In this document: positions 8,854 to 16,605 of the stretch, piece after piece
Position numbering within the stretch: position 1 is the first letter of the stretch
How the letters are laid out: every line of letters begins with the position of its first letter
Translations under genes and position numbers: made by a program
Source of the DNA: Streptomyces cyaneus
GTDB lineage: Bacteria > Actinomycetota > Actinomycetes > Streptomycetales > Streptomycetaceae
Length of the DNA stretch: 64,000 nt
NCBI RefSeq assembly: GCF_004028635.1
Contig: NZ_RQJW01000004.1
Location: 620,001 to 684,000, forward strand
Direction: 5' to 3'
The notes under the pieces: generated by a model
Databases searched by the model: none
What the model saw: the letters and a program-made list of their open reading frames with translations, nothing else
Told to the model about the DNA's origin: nothing

Positions 8854-9954
8854 TTACTCGACGCCGAGACCGGCATCGTCGACCTCGGGCTCGCCCTCGG
8901 CCTTGAGGACCTTGTTCAGCGGAGTCAGGTCGTAGATGCCGGTCAGATCCGGCTTCTGCAGCAGCCCCGCCTTGACCGCGTGCTCGGCCTCGGTGTCGAG
9001 CGTGGCCGCCAGCGGGTCGTCGGTGACGTGGATGGACTGCCACGCCGGGTCGAGCACACCGGCCGGCAGCGCCTTGCCGGTGTCGGCCTTCAGCTGGGCG
9101 TTCGCCGCAGCCTTCGCTTTCTCCGGGTTGGCGTCGATCCACTTGTTGATCTTCACGGAGGCACGCAGTACGGCCTCCACGGCCTTCGGGTGATCCTTCA
9201 GGAAGCTCTGCGACACGATGACGTTCGTGATCACGAACTTCTTGTCAGGCCACAGGTCCGCCTCGTCGAGGAGCACCTTGCCGCCCTCGGCGACCAGCTT
9301 CGACGCGGTCGGCTCGGGCACCCAGGCGCCGTCGATCGAACCGGACCGGTAGGCGTCCGGGACGACCTTGTTGTCCGTGCGGACGACGGAGACGTCGCCC
9401 TCGCCGCTCTGCGCGTCGACCTTCCAGCCCTGCTCGGAGACCCAGTTGAGGAACGCCACGTCCTGGGTGTTGCCGAGCTGCGGGGTGGCGATCCGCTTGC
9501 CCTTGACGTCCTTCAGGGACTTGACCTTCTCCGGATCGACGACGAGCTTCACGCCGCCCGACGCCGAACCGGAGATGATGCGCAGGTTCTTGCCCGCCGC
9601 CTTGATGTAGCCGTTGATGGCGGGGGAGGGGCCGATCCAGCCGATGTCGATGGACTTGGCGTTCAGCGCCTCGATCTCCGAGGGACCGGCGTTGAACGGG
9701 ACGTACTGCGCCGTCGTGCCGCCCAGCTCCTTCTGGAACAGCCCCTCCTGTCGGCCGACCAGCGCGGTGGCATGGGTGAGGTTCCCGAAGTAGCCGATCT
9801 TCACCGAGTCCAGGCCGTCGACCTTGGGCGCCCCGGCTACGGCCTGCTCGGTGTTCTCCTTGGCCTGCGAGCCGTAGCCGCAGCCCGCGAGGGCGAGCAG
9901 CGGCAGCGCGGCCAGGACCGCGAGGGTCCGTCGCAAGGCGGGGGTGGCAGGCAC
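8854..9954 (-). CDS. aliphatic sulfonate-type ABC substrate-binding lipoprotein
   Basis: A 366-residue lipoprotein with a short basic start, a hydrophobic stretch and the lipobox LALAGCG, so it is lipid-anchored outside the membrane. The mature part is a periplasmic-binding type II fold of the SsuA/NrtA/TauA class: VKIGYFGNLTHATALV opens the first lobe, and FNAGPSEIEALNAKSIDIGW is the characteristic ligand-region segment. GTG 9954 is chosen because the signal peptide begins there; the frame stays open upstream to 10038 without signal character. The gene follows cysN, which supports sulfonate or sulfate-ester uptake. Nitrate or other anions cannot be excluded. Confidence 0.85.
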   Translation of the reverse strand: MPATPALRRTLAVLAALPLLALAGCGYGSQAKENTEQAVAGAPKVDGLDSVKIGYFGNLTHATALVGRQEGLFQKELGGTTAQYVPFNAGPSEIEALNAKSIDIGWIGPSPAINGYIKAAGKNLRIISGSASGGVKLVVDPEKVKSLKDVKGKRIATPQLGNTQDVAFLNWVSEQGWKVDAQSGEGDVSVVRTDNKVVPDAYRSGSIDGAWVPEPTASKLVAEGGKVLLDEADLWPDKKFVITNVIVSQSFLKDHPKAVEAVLRASVKINKWIDANPEKAKAAANAQLKADTGKALPAGVLDPAWQSIHVTDDPLAATLDTEAEHAVKAGLLQKPDLTGIYDLTPLNKVLKAEGEPEVDDAGLGVE

Positions 9955-9994
9955 GGGAGGGGTTCCTCTCGGTGGCCCGGCGCTCACGCCCGTG

Positions 9995-10069
9995 TCAGGT
10001 CGTGGCCGGGGAGTCGGCGGATTCGTGCGGAACGGCACGCATGCGGTGCGCGCAGGTCAGCGCACACAT
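9995..10069 (-). CDS. candidate 24-residue cysteine-containing upstream ORF
   Basis: In the 208-bp gap between cysN and the sulfonate-binding lipoprotein gene there is a short frame starting MCALTCAHRMRAV, with two cysteines in the first six residues. It ends 40 nt before the lipoprotein GTG. A GGAG element lies about 9 nt before its ATG (10069). A Cys-rich mini-ORF in front of a sulfur-uptake gene fits translational or attenuation control by cysteine supply. It lacks the arginine-histidine motif of the recognised streptomycete leader upstream of sir, so this is a hypothesis based on position and composition only. Confidence 0.35.
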   Translation of the reverse strand: MCALTCAHRMRAVPHESADSPATT

Positions 10070-10162
10070 CGCGCCACTCCGCCCTGCCCGCTACCCACGG
10101 CGCCGCTGCCGACGCGGCCACCCTCCTTCGCGAACGTGGAGAAGTAGTCCCGGGTCTTCATG

Positions 10163-11497
10163 TCAGAAGTCCCACCCGTCGTCCTCGGCCTCGTCCTTGA
10201 CAGGCTCCGGCGAGGCGAAGGACTCGCCGACCATGCCCGCGGTGAGCGTGGTGCCGTCGTTCGGGTCGATCAGGATGAAGGAGCCCGTGCGGCGCGAGTC
10301 GGCGTAGGAGTCGACCGGCAGCGGCTCGGCGGTGCGGATCTTCACCCGGCCGATGTCGTTGGCGACGAGCTGTCCCGGGTGCGGGTGCAGGGACAGGTCG
10401 TCGAGCGTGAGCCGGGAGGGGATGTCCTTGACGATCGCCTTGACCGTGCGGGTGCCGTGCTTGAGCAGCACACGGTGGCCGACGGTCAGCGGGGCGTCGG
10501 CGACATGGCAGACGGTGGCCTCGATGTCCTGCGTGGTCGCGGGCGCGTCCTTGGTCGGCACGATCAGGTCGCCGCGCGAGATGTCGATGTCGTCCTCGAG
10601 GAGGACGGTCACCGACTGGGTGGTCCACGCGATGCCGACCGGCTCGCCCAGCAGGTCGATGCCGGAGATCTTCGACGTACGGCCCGACGGCAGCACGGTG
10701 ATCGACTCGCCGACGCGGAAGGAACCGGCGGCGATCTGGCCGGCGTAACCCCGGTAGTCGGGGTGCTCGGCGGTCTGCGGGCGGATCACGTACTGCACGG
10801 GCAGCCGGGCGTGGCAGTGGCTCAGGTCGTGGGTGACCGGGACCGTCTCCAGGTGCTCCAGGAAGGTCGGGCCGCCGTACCAGTCCATGTTCGCGGACGG
10901 GTCCACCACGTTGTCGCCGGCCAGCGCCGAGATCGGGATCGCGGTGATCTCCGGGACGCCCAGCTCCAGCGCGTACGCCGTGAACTCCTCGGCGATGGCG
11001 GCGAACACGGACTCCTGGTAGTCGACCAGGTCCATCTTGTTCACGGCCAGCACCACGTGCGGGACCCGCAGCAGGGCCGCGATGGCCGCGTGCCGGCGGG
11101 TCTGCTCGACGACGCCGTTGCGGGCGTCGACCAGGATCACCGTCAGCTCGGCCGTCGAAGCGCCCGTGACCATGTTGCGGGTGTACTGCACATGGCCGGG
11201 CGTGTCGGCGAGGATGAAGCGGCGCCGGGGCGTGGCGAAGTAACGGTACGCCACGTCGATCGTGATGCCCTGCTCGCGCTCGGCACGCAGGCCGTCCGTC
11301 AGCAGCGCCAGGTCCGGGGCCTCCTGGCCACGGCTCGCCGAGGCGCGCTCGACGGCCTCCAGCTGGTCGGTGAGGATCGACTTGGAGTCGTGCAGCAGCC
11401 GGCCGACGAGGGTGGACTTGCCGTCGTCGACGGAGCCCGCGGTGGCGAACCGCAGCAGGGTGGTGGCCGAGAGCTCCTCGGTCGTGGTCGTGCTCAT
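10163..11497 (-). CDS. cysN: sulfate adenylyltransferase subunit 1 (GTPase)
   Basis: A 444-residue EF-Tu-like GTPase that drives APS formation by the CysD catalytic subunit. Visible motifs are G1 GSVDDGKSTLVGRLL, G3 DTPGHVQYTRNM and G4 NKMDLV, followed by two beta-barrel domains. The ATG at 11497 (MSTTTTEEL) is 2 nt past the cysD stop; a longer open frame to 11725 lies inside cysD and is rejected. The protein lacks a C-terminal CysC domain, in line with a separate cysC gene in this operon. It acts in the cytoplasm, converting ATP and sulfate to APS. Confidence 0.95.
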   Translation of the reverse strand: MSTTTTEELSATTLLRFATAGSVDDGKSTLVGRLLHDSKSILTDQLEAVERASASRGQEAPDLALLTDGLRAEREQGITIDVAYRYFATPRRRFILADTPGHVQYTRNMVTGASTAELTVILVDARNGVVEQTRRHAAIAALLRVPHVVLAVNKMDLVDYQESVFAAIAEEFTAYALELGVPEITAIPISALAGDNVVDPSANMDWYGGPTFLEHLETVPVTHDLSHCHARLPVQYVIRPQTAEHPDYRGYAGQIAAGSFRVGESITVLPSGRTSKISGIDLLGEPVGIAWTTQSVTVLLEDDIDISRGDLIVPTKDAPATTQDIEATVCHVADAPLTVGHRVLLKHGTRTVKAIVKDIPSRLTLDDLSLHPHPGQLVANDIGRVKIRTAEPLPVDSYADSRRTGSFILIDPNDGTTLTAGMVGESFASPEPVKDEAEDDGWDF

Positions 11498-11499
11498 GC

Positions 11500-12447
11500 T
11501 TAGAAGTACCCCTCGCGCTTGCGGTCTTCCATCGCGGCCTCGGACATCTTGTCGTCGGCGCGGGTCGCGCCGCGCTCGGTGAGCCGGGAGGCGGCGATCT
11601 CGGTGATGACCTGCTCCAGGCTCACCGCGTCCGAGTCGACGGCACCGGTGCAGGACATGTCGCCCACGGTCCGGTAGCGGACGAGCCGCTTCTCGACCGT
11701 CTCGCCGTCCTTCGGCCCGCCCCACTCACCTGCGGTCAGCCACATGCCGGCCCGCTTGAAGACCTCGCGCTCGTGCGCGAAGTAGATCTCCGGCAGCTCG
11801 ATGCCCTCGCGGGCGATGTACTGCCAGACGTCCAGCTCGGTCCAGTTGGACAGCGGGAACACGCGGACGTGCTCGCCGGGCGCGTGGCGGCCGTTGTAGA
11901 GGTTCCACAGCTCGGGCCGCTGCCGGCGCGGATCCCACTGCGAGAACTCGTCCCGCAGCGAGAAGACGCGCTCCTTGGCCCGCGCCTTCTCCTCGTCCCG
12001 GCGCCCACCGCCGAACACCGCGTCGAACTTCTCGCTCTGGATCTTCTCCGTCAGCGGCAGCGTCTGCAGCGGGTTACGGGTACCGTCCGGGCGCTCCTTG
12101 AGCACACCCCGGTCGATGTAGTCCTGCACCGACGCGACATGCAGCCGCAGCCCGTGCTTGGCGACCGTGCGGTCCCGGTACTCGAGGACCTCGGGGAAGT
12201 TGTGCCCGGTGTCCACGTGCAGCAGCGAGAAGGGGATCGCGGCCGGGGCGAACGCCTTCAGCGCCAGGTGCAGCATGACGATGGAGTCCTTGCCGCCGGA
12301 GAACAGGATCACCGGCCGCTCGAACTCGCCCGCCACCTCGCGGAAGATGTGCACCGCCTCGGACTCCAGCGCGTCCAGGTGGGAGAGGGCGTACGGGGAA
12401 TCCGTACCGTCCTCGCCCCCCTTCACCGTGGCGACGGTCGTCGTCAT
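11500..12447 (-). CDS. cysD: sulfate adenylyltransferase subunit 2
   Basis: A 315-residue ATP pyrophosphatase of the PAPS-reductase-like superfamily. The PP-loop is VILFSGGKDSIVMLHLAL, and further conserved blocks are HVDTGHNFPEV and FGGGRRDEEKARAKER. It is the catalytic half of ATP sulfurylase with CysN. ATG 12447 overlaps the cysC stop by 4 nt (ATGA), so translation is coupled. The end KMSEAAMEDRKREGYF is the usual C-terminus. The long N-terminal extension of the open frame lies within cysC and is not real. Confidence 0.96.
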   Translation of the reverse strand: MTTTVATVKGGEDGTDSPYALSHLDALESEAVHIFREVAGEFERPVILFSGGKDSIVMLHLALKAFAPAAIPFSLLHVDTGHNFPEVLEYRDRTVAKHGLRLHVASVQDYIDRGVLKERPDGTRNPLQTLPLTEKIQSEKFDAVFGGGRRDEEKARAKERVFSLRDEFSQWDPRRQRPELWNLYNGRHAPGEHVRVFPLSNWTELDVWQYIAREGIELPEIYFAHEREVFKRAGMWLTAGEWGGPKDGETVEKRLVRYRTVGDMSCTGAVDSDAVSLEQVITEIAASRLTERGATRADDKMSEAAMEDRKREGYF

Positions 12448-13028
12448 GCCAGTCCCCTTTCGCTGAGCAGGGCGTACACCGACGCCGCGGACTCCTGCAC
12501 GGTCTGGTTCTGGGACTCGATGCGCAGATCGGGCGACTCGGGCTGCTCGTACGGGTCGTCGACCCCGGTCAGTCCGGTCAGCTCGCCCGCGGCCTGCTTG
12601 GCGTACAGACCCTTCACATCGCGTACGGAGCACACCTCGACCGGAGTCGCCACATGGATCTCCAGGTACGGCGCCCCGCTCTCCTGGTGGCGCTTGCGCA
12701 CCGCGTCACGGCTGTCGGCGTAGGGCGCGATCACCGGGACGAGCGCCTTGACGCCGTTACGGGCGAGCAGTTCGGCCAGGAAGCCGATGCGCTGCACGTT
12801 GGTGTGCCGGTCCTCGCGGCTGAAGCCGAGGCCCGCCGAGATGAACTCGCGGATCTCGTCGCCGTCGAGCACCTCGACGCGGTGGCCCTCCTCGCGGAGC
12901 CGGCCGGCCAGCTCGTAGGCGATGGTGGTCTTGCCGGCGCTCGGCAGACCCGTGAGCCAGACGGTGGCTCCGCTCGTCACGTGGTTCTCCAAATTCGCAG
13001 ACGCGGGAAACGTAGAAGACTCGGTCAT
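12444..13028 (-). CDS. cysC: adenylylsulfate kinase
   Basis: A 194-residue P-loop kinase that phosphorylates APS to PAPS. Walker A is WLTGLPSAGKTTIAYEL, and the APS-binding segment is LDGDEIREFISAGLGFSREDR. A lid region follows (VPVIAPYADSRDAVRKRH). The ATG at 13028 starts 3 nt after the cysH stop. Because the neighbouring reductase carries iron-sulfur cysteines expected of APS reductases, PAPS may be made mainly for sulfotransferases rather than for reduction. Confidence 0.94.
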   Translation of the reverse strand: MTESSTFPASANLENHVTSGATVWLTGLPSAGKTTIAYELAGRLREEGHRVEVLDGDEIREFISAGLGFSREDRHTNVQRIGFLAELLARNGVKALVPVIAPYADSRDAVRKRHQESGAPYLEIHVATPVEVCSVRDVKGLYAKQAAGELTGLTGVDDPYEQPESPDLRIESQNQTVQESAASVYALLSERGLA

Positions 13029-13031
13029 GGG

Positions 13032-13742
13032 TCAGCCGTGCAGCCCGCACTCGGTCTTGGCGCGGCCCGCCCAACGGCCGGCGCGCGCGTCCTCGCCCTC
13101 CAGTACCCGGCGGGTGCAGGGCGCGCAGCCGACGGAGGCGTAGCCGTCCATCAGCAGCGGGTTGGTGAGGACGCCGTGCTCGGCGACGTAGGCGTCCACG
13201 TCGTCCTGGGTCCAGCGGGCGATCGGGGAGACCTTGACCTTCTGGCGCTTGTCGTCCCAGCCGACGACCGGGGTGTTCGCCCGGGTCGGGGACTCGTCAC
13301 GGCGCAGACCCGTCGCCCAGGCCACATAGCCCTTGAGGCCCCGCTCCAGCGGCTCGACCTTGCGCAGCTTGCAGCACAGGTCGGGGTCGCGGTCGTGCAG
13401 CTTCGGGCCGTACTCGGCGTCCTGCTCGGCGACCGTCTGGCGCGGGGTGAGCGTGATGACGTTGACGTCCATCACGGCCTCGACCGCGTCGCGGGTGCCG
13501 ATGGTCTCCTCGAAGTGGTAGCCGGTGTCCAGGAACACGACGTCCACGCCGGGCATCGCCCGGGAGGCGAGGTGGGCGACCACCGCGTCCTCCATCGACG
13601 AGGTCACGCAGAAGCGCTTGCCGAACGTGTCGGTCGCCCACTGGAGGATCTCCAGCGCGGAGGCGTCCTCCAGGTCACGGCCCGCCTGCTCGGCGAGCGC
13701 CTTCAGGTCCTCGGTCGTGCGCTCTTCCTGAATCGCAGTCAT
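13032..13742 (-). CDS. cysH: assimilatory APS/PAPS reductase (Fe-S type)
   Basis: A 236-residue thioredoxin-dependent reductase producing sulfite. The substrate loop VTSSMEDAVVAHLA precedes the block DTGYHFEET. Two cysteine pairs, DLCCKLRKVEPL and SVGCAPCTR, match the [4Fe-4S] ligands of APS reductases, and the catalytic cysteine is in the C-terminal KTECGLHG. Those ligands are absent from enterobacterial PAPS reductase, so APS is the probable substrate. The start is ATG 13742, overlapping the zinc-ribbon gene stop by 4 nt (ATGA). The longer frame to 13838 covers that small gene and is rejected. Confidence 0.93.
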   Translation of the reverse strand: MTAIQEERTTEDLKALAEQAGRDLEDASALEILQWATDTFGKRFCVTSSMEDAVVAHLASRAMPGVDVVFLDTGYHFEETIGTRDAVEAVMDVNVITLTPRQTVAEQDAEYGPKLHDRDPDLCCKLRKVEPLERGLKGYVAWATGLRRDESPTRANTPVVGWDDKRQKVKVSPIARWTQDDVDAYVAEHGVLTNPLLMDGYASVGCAPCTRRVLEGEDARAGRWAGRAKTECGLHG

Positions 13743-13927
13743 ATCCGGTCTCCCCCTGCGTCGTTTTGCTGAAGGCCCCGGGCGAGCAGCCCGAGGAACT
13801 TCAACTGGAATGCGCGGTTGCACGCCGCGCATTCCCATGCGCCGTGGCTGCCCTCCGAGGCTTCACTGGGCCGGAGGTCCTCGTCGCCGCAGTAGGGGCA
13901 GTAGAAGGGGGCGGCCCGCTCGCTCAT
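13739..13927 (-). CDS. small zinc-ribbon protein of the sulfite reductase operon
   Basis: A 62-residue protein with two CxxC knuckles (YCPYC near residue 10 and ECAAC near 34), predicted to bind one Zn(II) or an iron-sulfur centre. It is locked into the operon: its ATG (13927) overlaps the sir stop by 4 nt and its stop overlaps the cysH start by 4 nt, so it is co-translated with both. Genes of this kind sit at this position in related streptomycete operons as I remember them, with no assigned function. A role in electron transfer or assembly of sulfite or APS reductase is a reasonable guess only. Confidence 0.85.
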   Translation of the reverse strand: MSERAAPFYCPYCGDEDLRPSEASEGSHGAWECAACNRAFQLKFLGLLARGLQQNDAGGDRI

Positions 13928-15621
13928 GAGAGGGCCTCCTCGGATGCGCGCGCGGCCCAGGTGGCGAACCGCTCGCCGTCCTCGCGCTCCTCCTGGAACC
14001 GCTTGAGGACCCGCTCGACGTAGTCGGGCAGCTCGTCGGAGGTGACCTTCAGGCCACGCACCTTGCGGCCGAACCCGGCCTCCAGGCCGAGCGCGCCGCC
14101 CAGGTGCACCTGGTAGCCCTCGACCTGCTCGCCCTGGTCGTTGAGGACCAGCTGGCCCTTGAGACCGATGTCCGCCACCTGGATACGGGCGCAGGCGTTC
14201 GGGCAGCCGTTGAGGTTGATGGTGATCGGCTCGTCGAAGTCCGGGATCCGGCGCTCCAGCTCGTCGATCAGCGAGGCGCCGCGCGCCTTGGTCTCGACGA
14301 TGGCGAGCTTGCAGTACTCGATGCCGGTGCAGGCCATGGTGCCGCGCCGGAACGGGGAGGGCTTGGCGGTCAGGTCCAGCGCCTCGAGGGCCTCGACCAG
14401 CGACTCGACCTGCGCCTCCTCGACATCGAGGACGATCATCTTCTGCTCGACGGTGGTACGGACCCGGCCCGAGCCGTGCGCCTCGGCCAGCTCCGCGATC
14501 TTCGTGAGGGTGGCGCCGTCGACGCGGCCGACGCGCGGGGCGAAACCGACGTAGAAACGGCCGTCGTTCTGCCGGTGCACACCGACGTGGTCGCGCCAGC
14601 GCTCCACGGGCTGGGCGGGCGCGGGGCCGTCGACGAGCTTCCGCTTGAGGTACTCGTCCTCGAGCACCTGACGGAACTTTTCTGCACCCCAGTCGGCGAC
14701 GAGGAACTTCAGGCGGGCGCGGGTGCGCAGCCGCCGGTAGCCGTAGTCGCGGAAGATCGAGATGACGCCCTCGTAGACGTCGGGGACCTCGTCCAGCGGC
14801 ACCCAGGCGCCGAGCCGGACGCCGATCTTGGGGTTGGTGGACAGGCCGCCGCCGACCCACAGGTCGAAGCCGGGGCCGTGCTCGGGGTGGTTCACACCGA
14901 CGAAGGCCACGTCGTTGATCTCGTGCGCCACGTCCAGCAGCGGCGAGCCGGAGATCGCGGACTTGAACTTGCGGGGCAGGTTCGAGAACGCCTTGTTGCC
15001 GATGATGCGGCGCTGGATCTCGTCGATGGCGGGGGTGCCGTCGATGATCTCGTCCGCGGCGATCCCGGCGACGGGCGAGCCGAGGACCACGCGGGGCGTG
15101 TCACCGCAGGCCTCGGTGGTGGACAGCCCGACGGCCTCCAGGCGGTTCCAGATCTCGGGCACGTCCTCGATCCGGATCCAGTGGTACTGGACGTTCTGCC
15201 GGTCGGTGATGTCCGCGGTGCCGCGCGCGAACTCCTGCGAGATCTCGCCGATGACACGCAGCTGCTGGGTGGTCAGCCGACCGCCGTCGATCCGCACCCG
15301 CAGCATGAAGTAGGAGTCGTCGAGCTCCTCCGGCTCCAGGATCGCGGTCTTGCCGCCGTCGATCCCGGGCTTGCGCTGGGTGTAGAGCCCCCACCAGCGC
15401 ATACGGCCACGGAGATCGTTCGGGTCGATGGAGTCGAAGCCGCGCTTGGAGTAGATCGTCTCAATGCGTGTCCGCACATTGAGACCGTCGTCGTCCTTCT
15501 TGAACTGTTCGTTGCCGTTGAGCGGGGTGAAGTGCCCCGCGGCCCACTGACCCTCACCGCGGTGACGGCTCACCTTGCGGCGGGGAGTCGCGGCGGCAGG
15601 CTTCTGCGGGGTGGCGGCCAT
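13924..15621 (-). CDS. sir: ferredoxin-dependent sulfite (nitrite/sulfite) reductase
   Basis: A 565-residue siroheme/[4Fe-4S] reductase that makes sulfide from sulfite. Two ferredoxin-like half domains are followed by siroheme-binding domains. Cluster ligands are CTGIEYC (about residue 430) and NGCPNAC (about 470), giving the Cys-x5-Cys and Cys-x3-Cys pattern of the family. Nitrite reductases share this architecture, but the cysteine-biosynthesis operon fixes the role. The basic N-terminal extension (about residues 1-25) is common in actinobacterial members. It is the first structural gene after the leader peptide. Upstream ATG 15621 is used, with GAAGGA about 8 nt before it. Confidence 0.94.
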   Translation of the reverse strand: MAATPQKPAAATPRRKVSRHRGEGQWAAGHFTPLNGNEQFKKDDDGLNVRTRIETIYSKRGFDSIDPNDLRGRMRWWGLYTQRKPGIDGGKTAILEPEELDDSYFMLRVRIDGGRLTTQQLRVIGEISQEFARGTADITDRQNVQYHWIRIEDVPEIWNRLEAVGLSTTEACGDTPRVVLGSPVAGIAADEIIDGTPAIDEIQRRIIGNKAFSNLPRKFKSAISGSPLLDVAHEINDVAFVGVNHPEHGPGFDLWVGGGLSTNPKIGVRLGAWVPLDEVPDVYEGVISIFRDYGYRRLRTRARLKFLVADWGAEKFRQVLEDEYLKRKLVDGPAPAQPVERWRDHVGVHRQNDGRFYVGFAPRVGRVDGATLTKIAELAEAHGSGRVRTTVEQKMIVLDVEEAQVESLVEALEALDLTAKPSPFRRGTMACTGIEYCKLAIVETKARGASLIDELERRIPDFDEPITINLNGCPNACARIQVADIGLKGQLVLNDQGEQVEGYQVHLGGALGLEAGFGRKVRGLKVTSDELPDYVERVLKRFQEEREDGERFATWAARASEEALS

Positions 15622-15750
15622 GGTTGATACGTCCTTCGGGACAGGCGGGAAAGCGGCTCTGACCTGCGCATACGCGCGCGCGGGCAGACCTGCGCGTCCT
15701 TGCGCGGGAATGAAGCGAAAAGAGGGGGGATGTCGGGCGCTGCGGGGCTG

Positions 15751-15834
15751 TCAGCGCGCCGGACAGATGGCGCTGGACATGCGGCCGAGGTCGACGTGGC
15801 GTCGACTCACCAAGGCAATTCCAGTTCCAGACAT
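15751..15834 (-). CDS. putative leader peptide of the sulfite reductase/cys operon
   Basis: A 27-residue frame starting at ATG 15834 and reading MSGTGIALVSRRHVDLGR, with a tail ending Ile-Cys-Pro-Ala-Arg before TGA at 15751. The RRHVDL-R core and the near-terminal cysteine match the short putative leader peptides found upstream of streptomycete cys operons. The stop lies 129 nt before sir. The likely role is cis control: ribosome behaviour over the cysteine codon would report cysteine supply to the downstream mRNA. This mechanism is inferred, not shown. No strong Shine-Dalgarno sequence precedes it. Confidence 0.8.
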   Translation of the reverse strand: MSGTGIALVSRRHVDLGRMSSAICPAR

Positions 15835-15879
15835 GACGGAAGCGTGTCACGGCGATCTGGACACAGTCCAGCTTCGTCC

Positions 15880-15921
15880 ATTATGCGGACACCCTTGTCT
15901 CGTAGAGCAAGACAAGGGTGT
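15880..15921 (-). promoter_or_regulatory. probable cys operon promoter overlapped by a 12-bp inverted repeat
   Basis: Arms ACACCCTTGTCT (15889-15900) and AGACAAGGGTGT (15910-15921) are perfect complements with a 9-nt spacer. On the minus strand they are followed at once by CATAAT (15880-15885), a good -10 hexamer, about 45 nt before the leader-peptide ATG. A TTGCTC sequence 19 nt upstream of it could be a weak -35. The repeat therefore overlaps the promoter and could be an operator. It also follows the acetyltransferase stop by about 40 nt, so it may double as that gene's terminator. Confidence 0.5.
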
Positions 15922-15960
15922 TGTCGGTCACATGGCCCATTTGGGCCGTTTCTGTCCAGG

Positions 15961-16533
15961 TCAGCCAGGGTACGCCCCTGGCCACGGACCGGTCGGCGCC
16001 GCCGCGGCCTCCTCCTCGACCTTGGTGTCGAAGAGCTTGAAGCCACGGCGCAGATAGTTGTCCATGGCGTGCTCCCCGTCCTTGCTGCACGTGTGCAGCC
16101 ACACCCGCTTCGTCCGCCCCAGCCCCGGCCAGCGCTCCGCGAGGTCCCAGGCGCGGGCGGCGCCGTACGCCAGCAGGTGCCCGCCGATCCGGCGTCCGCG
16201 GAAGGCCGGAATCAGGCCGAAGTAGACGATCTCCACGACCCCGTCGTCCTGCGGCTCCAGCTCCACATACCCCGCCGGCGTCCCCCGGTCGTAGGCGACC
16301 CATGTCTCGACACCCGGACGCGCCAGGTGCTCCTGCCACTGCGCGTACGTCCAGCCGAGCCGGTCCAGCCAGAGGATGTCCCCGCCCACGGAGGCGTACA
16401 GGAACCGGCTGAACTCGGGCGAGGGCACCTCGGCCCGCACGATCCGCACGTCCCCCTCCGGGGCGGCGGCCGGCAGGGCGTCGGTGGGGGAGGTCTGCTC
16501 CAGGGACCAGGTGGTCACGGGGATGTTGGTCAT
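15961..16533 (-). CDS. GNAT family N-acetyltransferase
   Basis: A 190-residue cytoplasmic acetyltransferase. The acetyl-CoA pyrophosphate loop is FRGRRIGGHLLAYG (Q/RxxGxG/A pattern), preceded by the beta4 strand VVEIVYFGLIP and followed by VWLHTCSKDGEHAMDNYLRRGF, the usual final beta-alpha-beta. About 70 N-terminal residues are variable. The substrate is unknown. It stands upstream of the cys promoter on the same strand and may be transcribed separately. The ATG at 16533 is the only well-placed start. Confidence 0.85.
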   Translation of the reverse strand: MTNIPVTTWSLEQTSPTDALPAAAPEGDVRIVRAEVPSPEFSRFLYASVGGDILWLDRLGWTYAQWQEHLARPGVETWVAYDRGTPAGYVELEPQDDGVVEIVYFGLIPAFRGRRIGGHLLAYGAARAWDLAERWPGLGRTKRVWLHTCSKDGEHAMDNYLRRGFKLFDTKVEEEAAAAPTGPWPGAYPG

Positions 16534-16605
16534 GGCGGCCAGGGAATCATCCGAGTGGCCGATCTGTCGATCGGTGTCCGTGACCGCCGGCCCGGCGCCC
16601 CGCTG

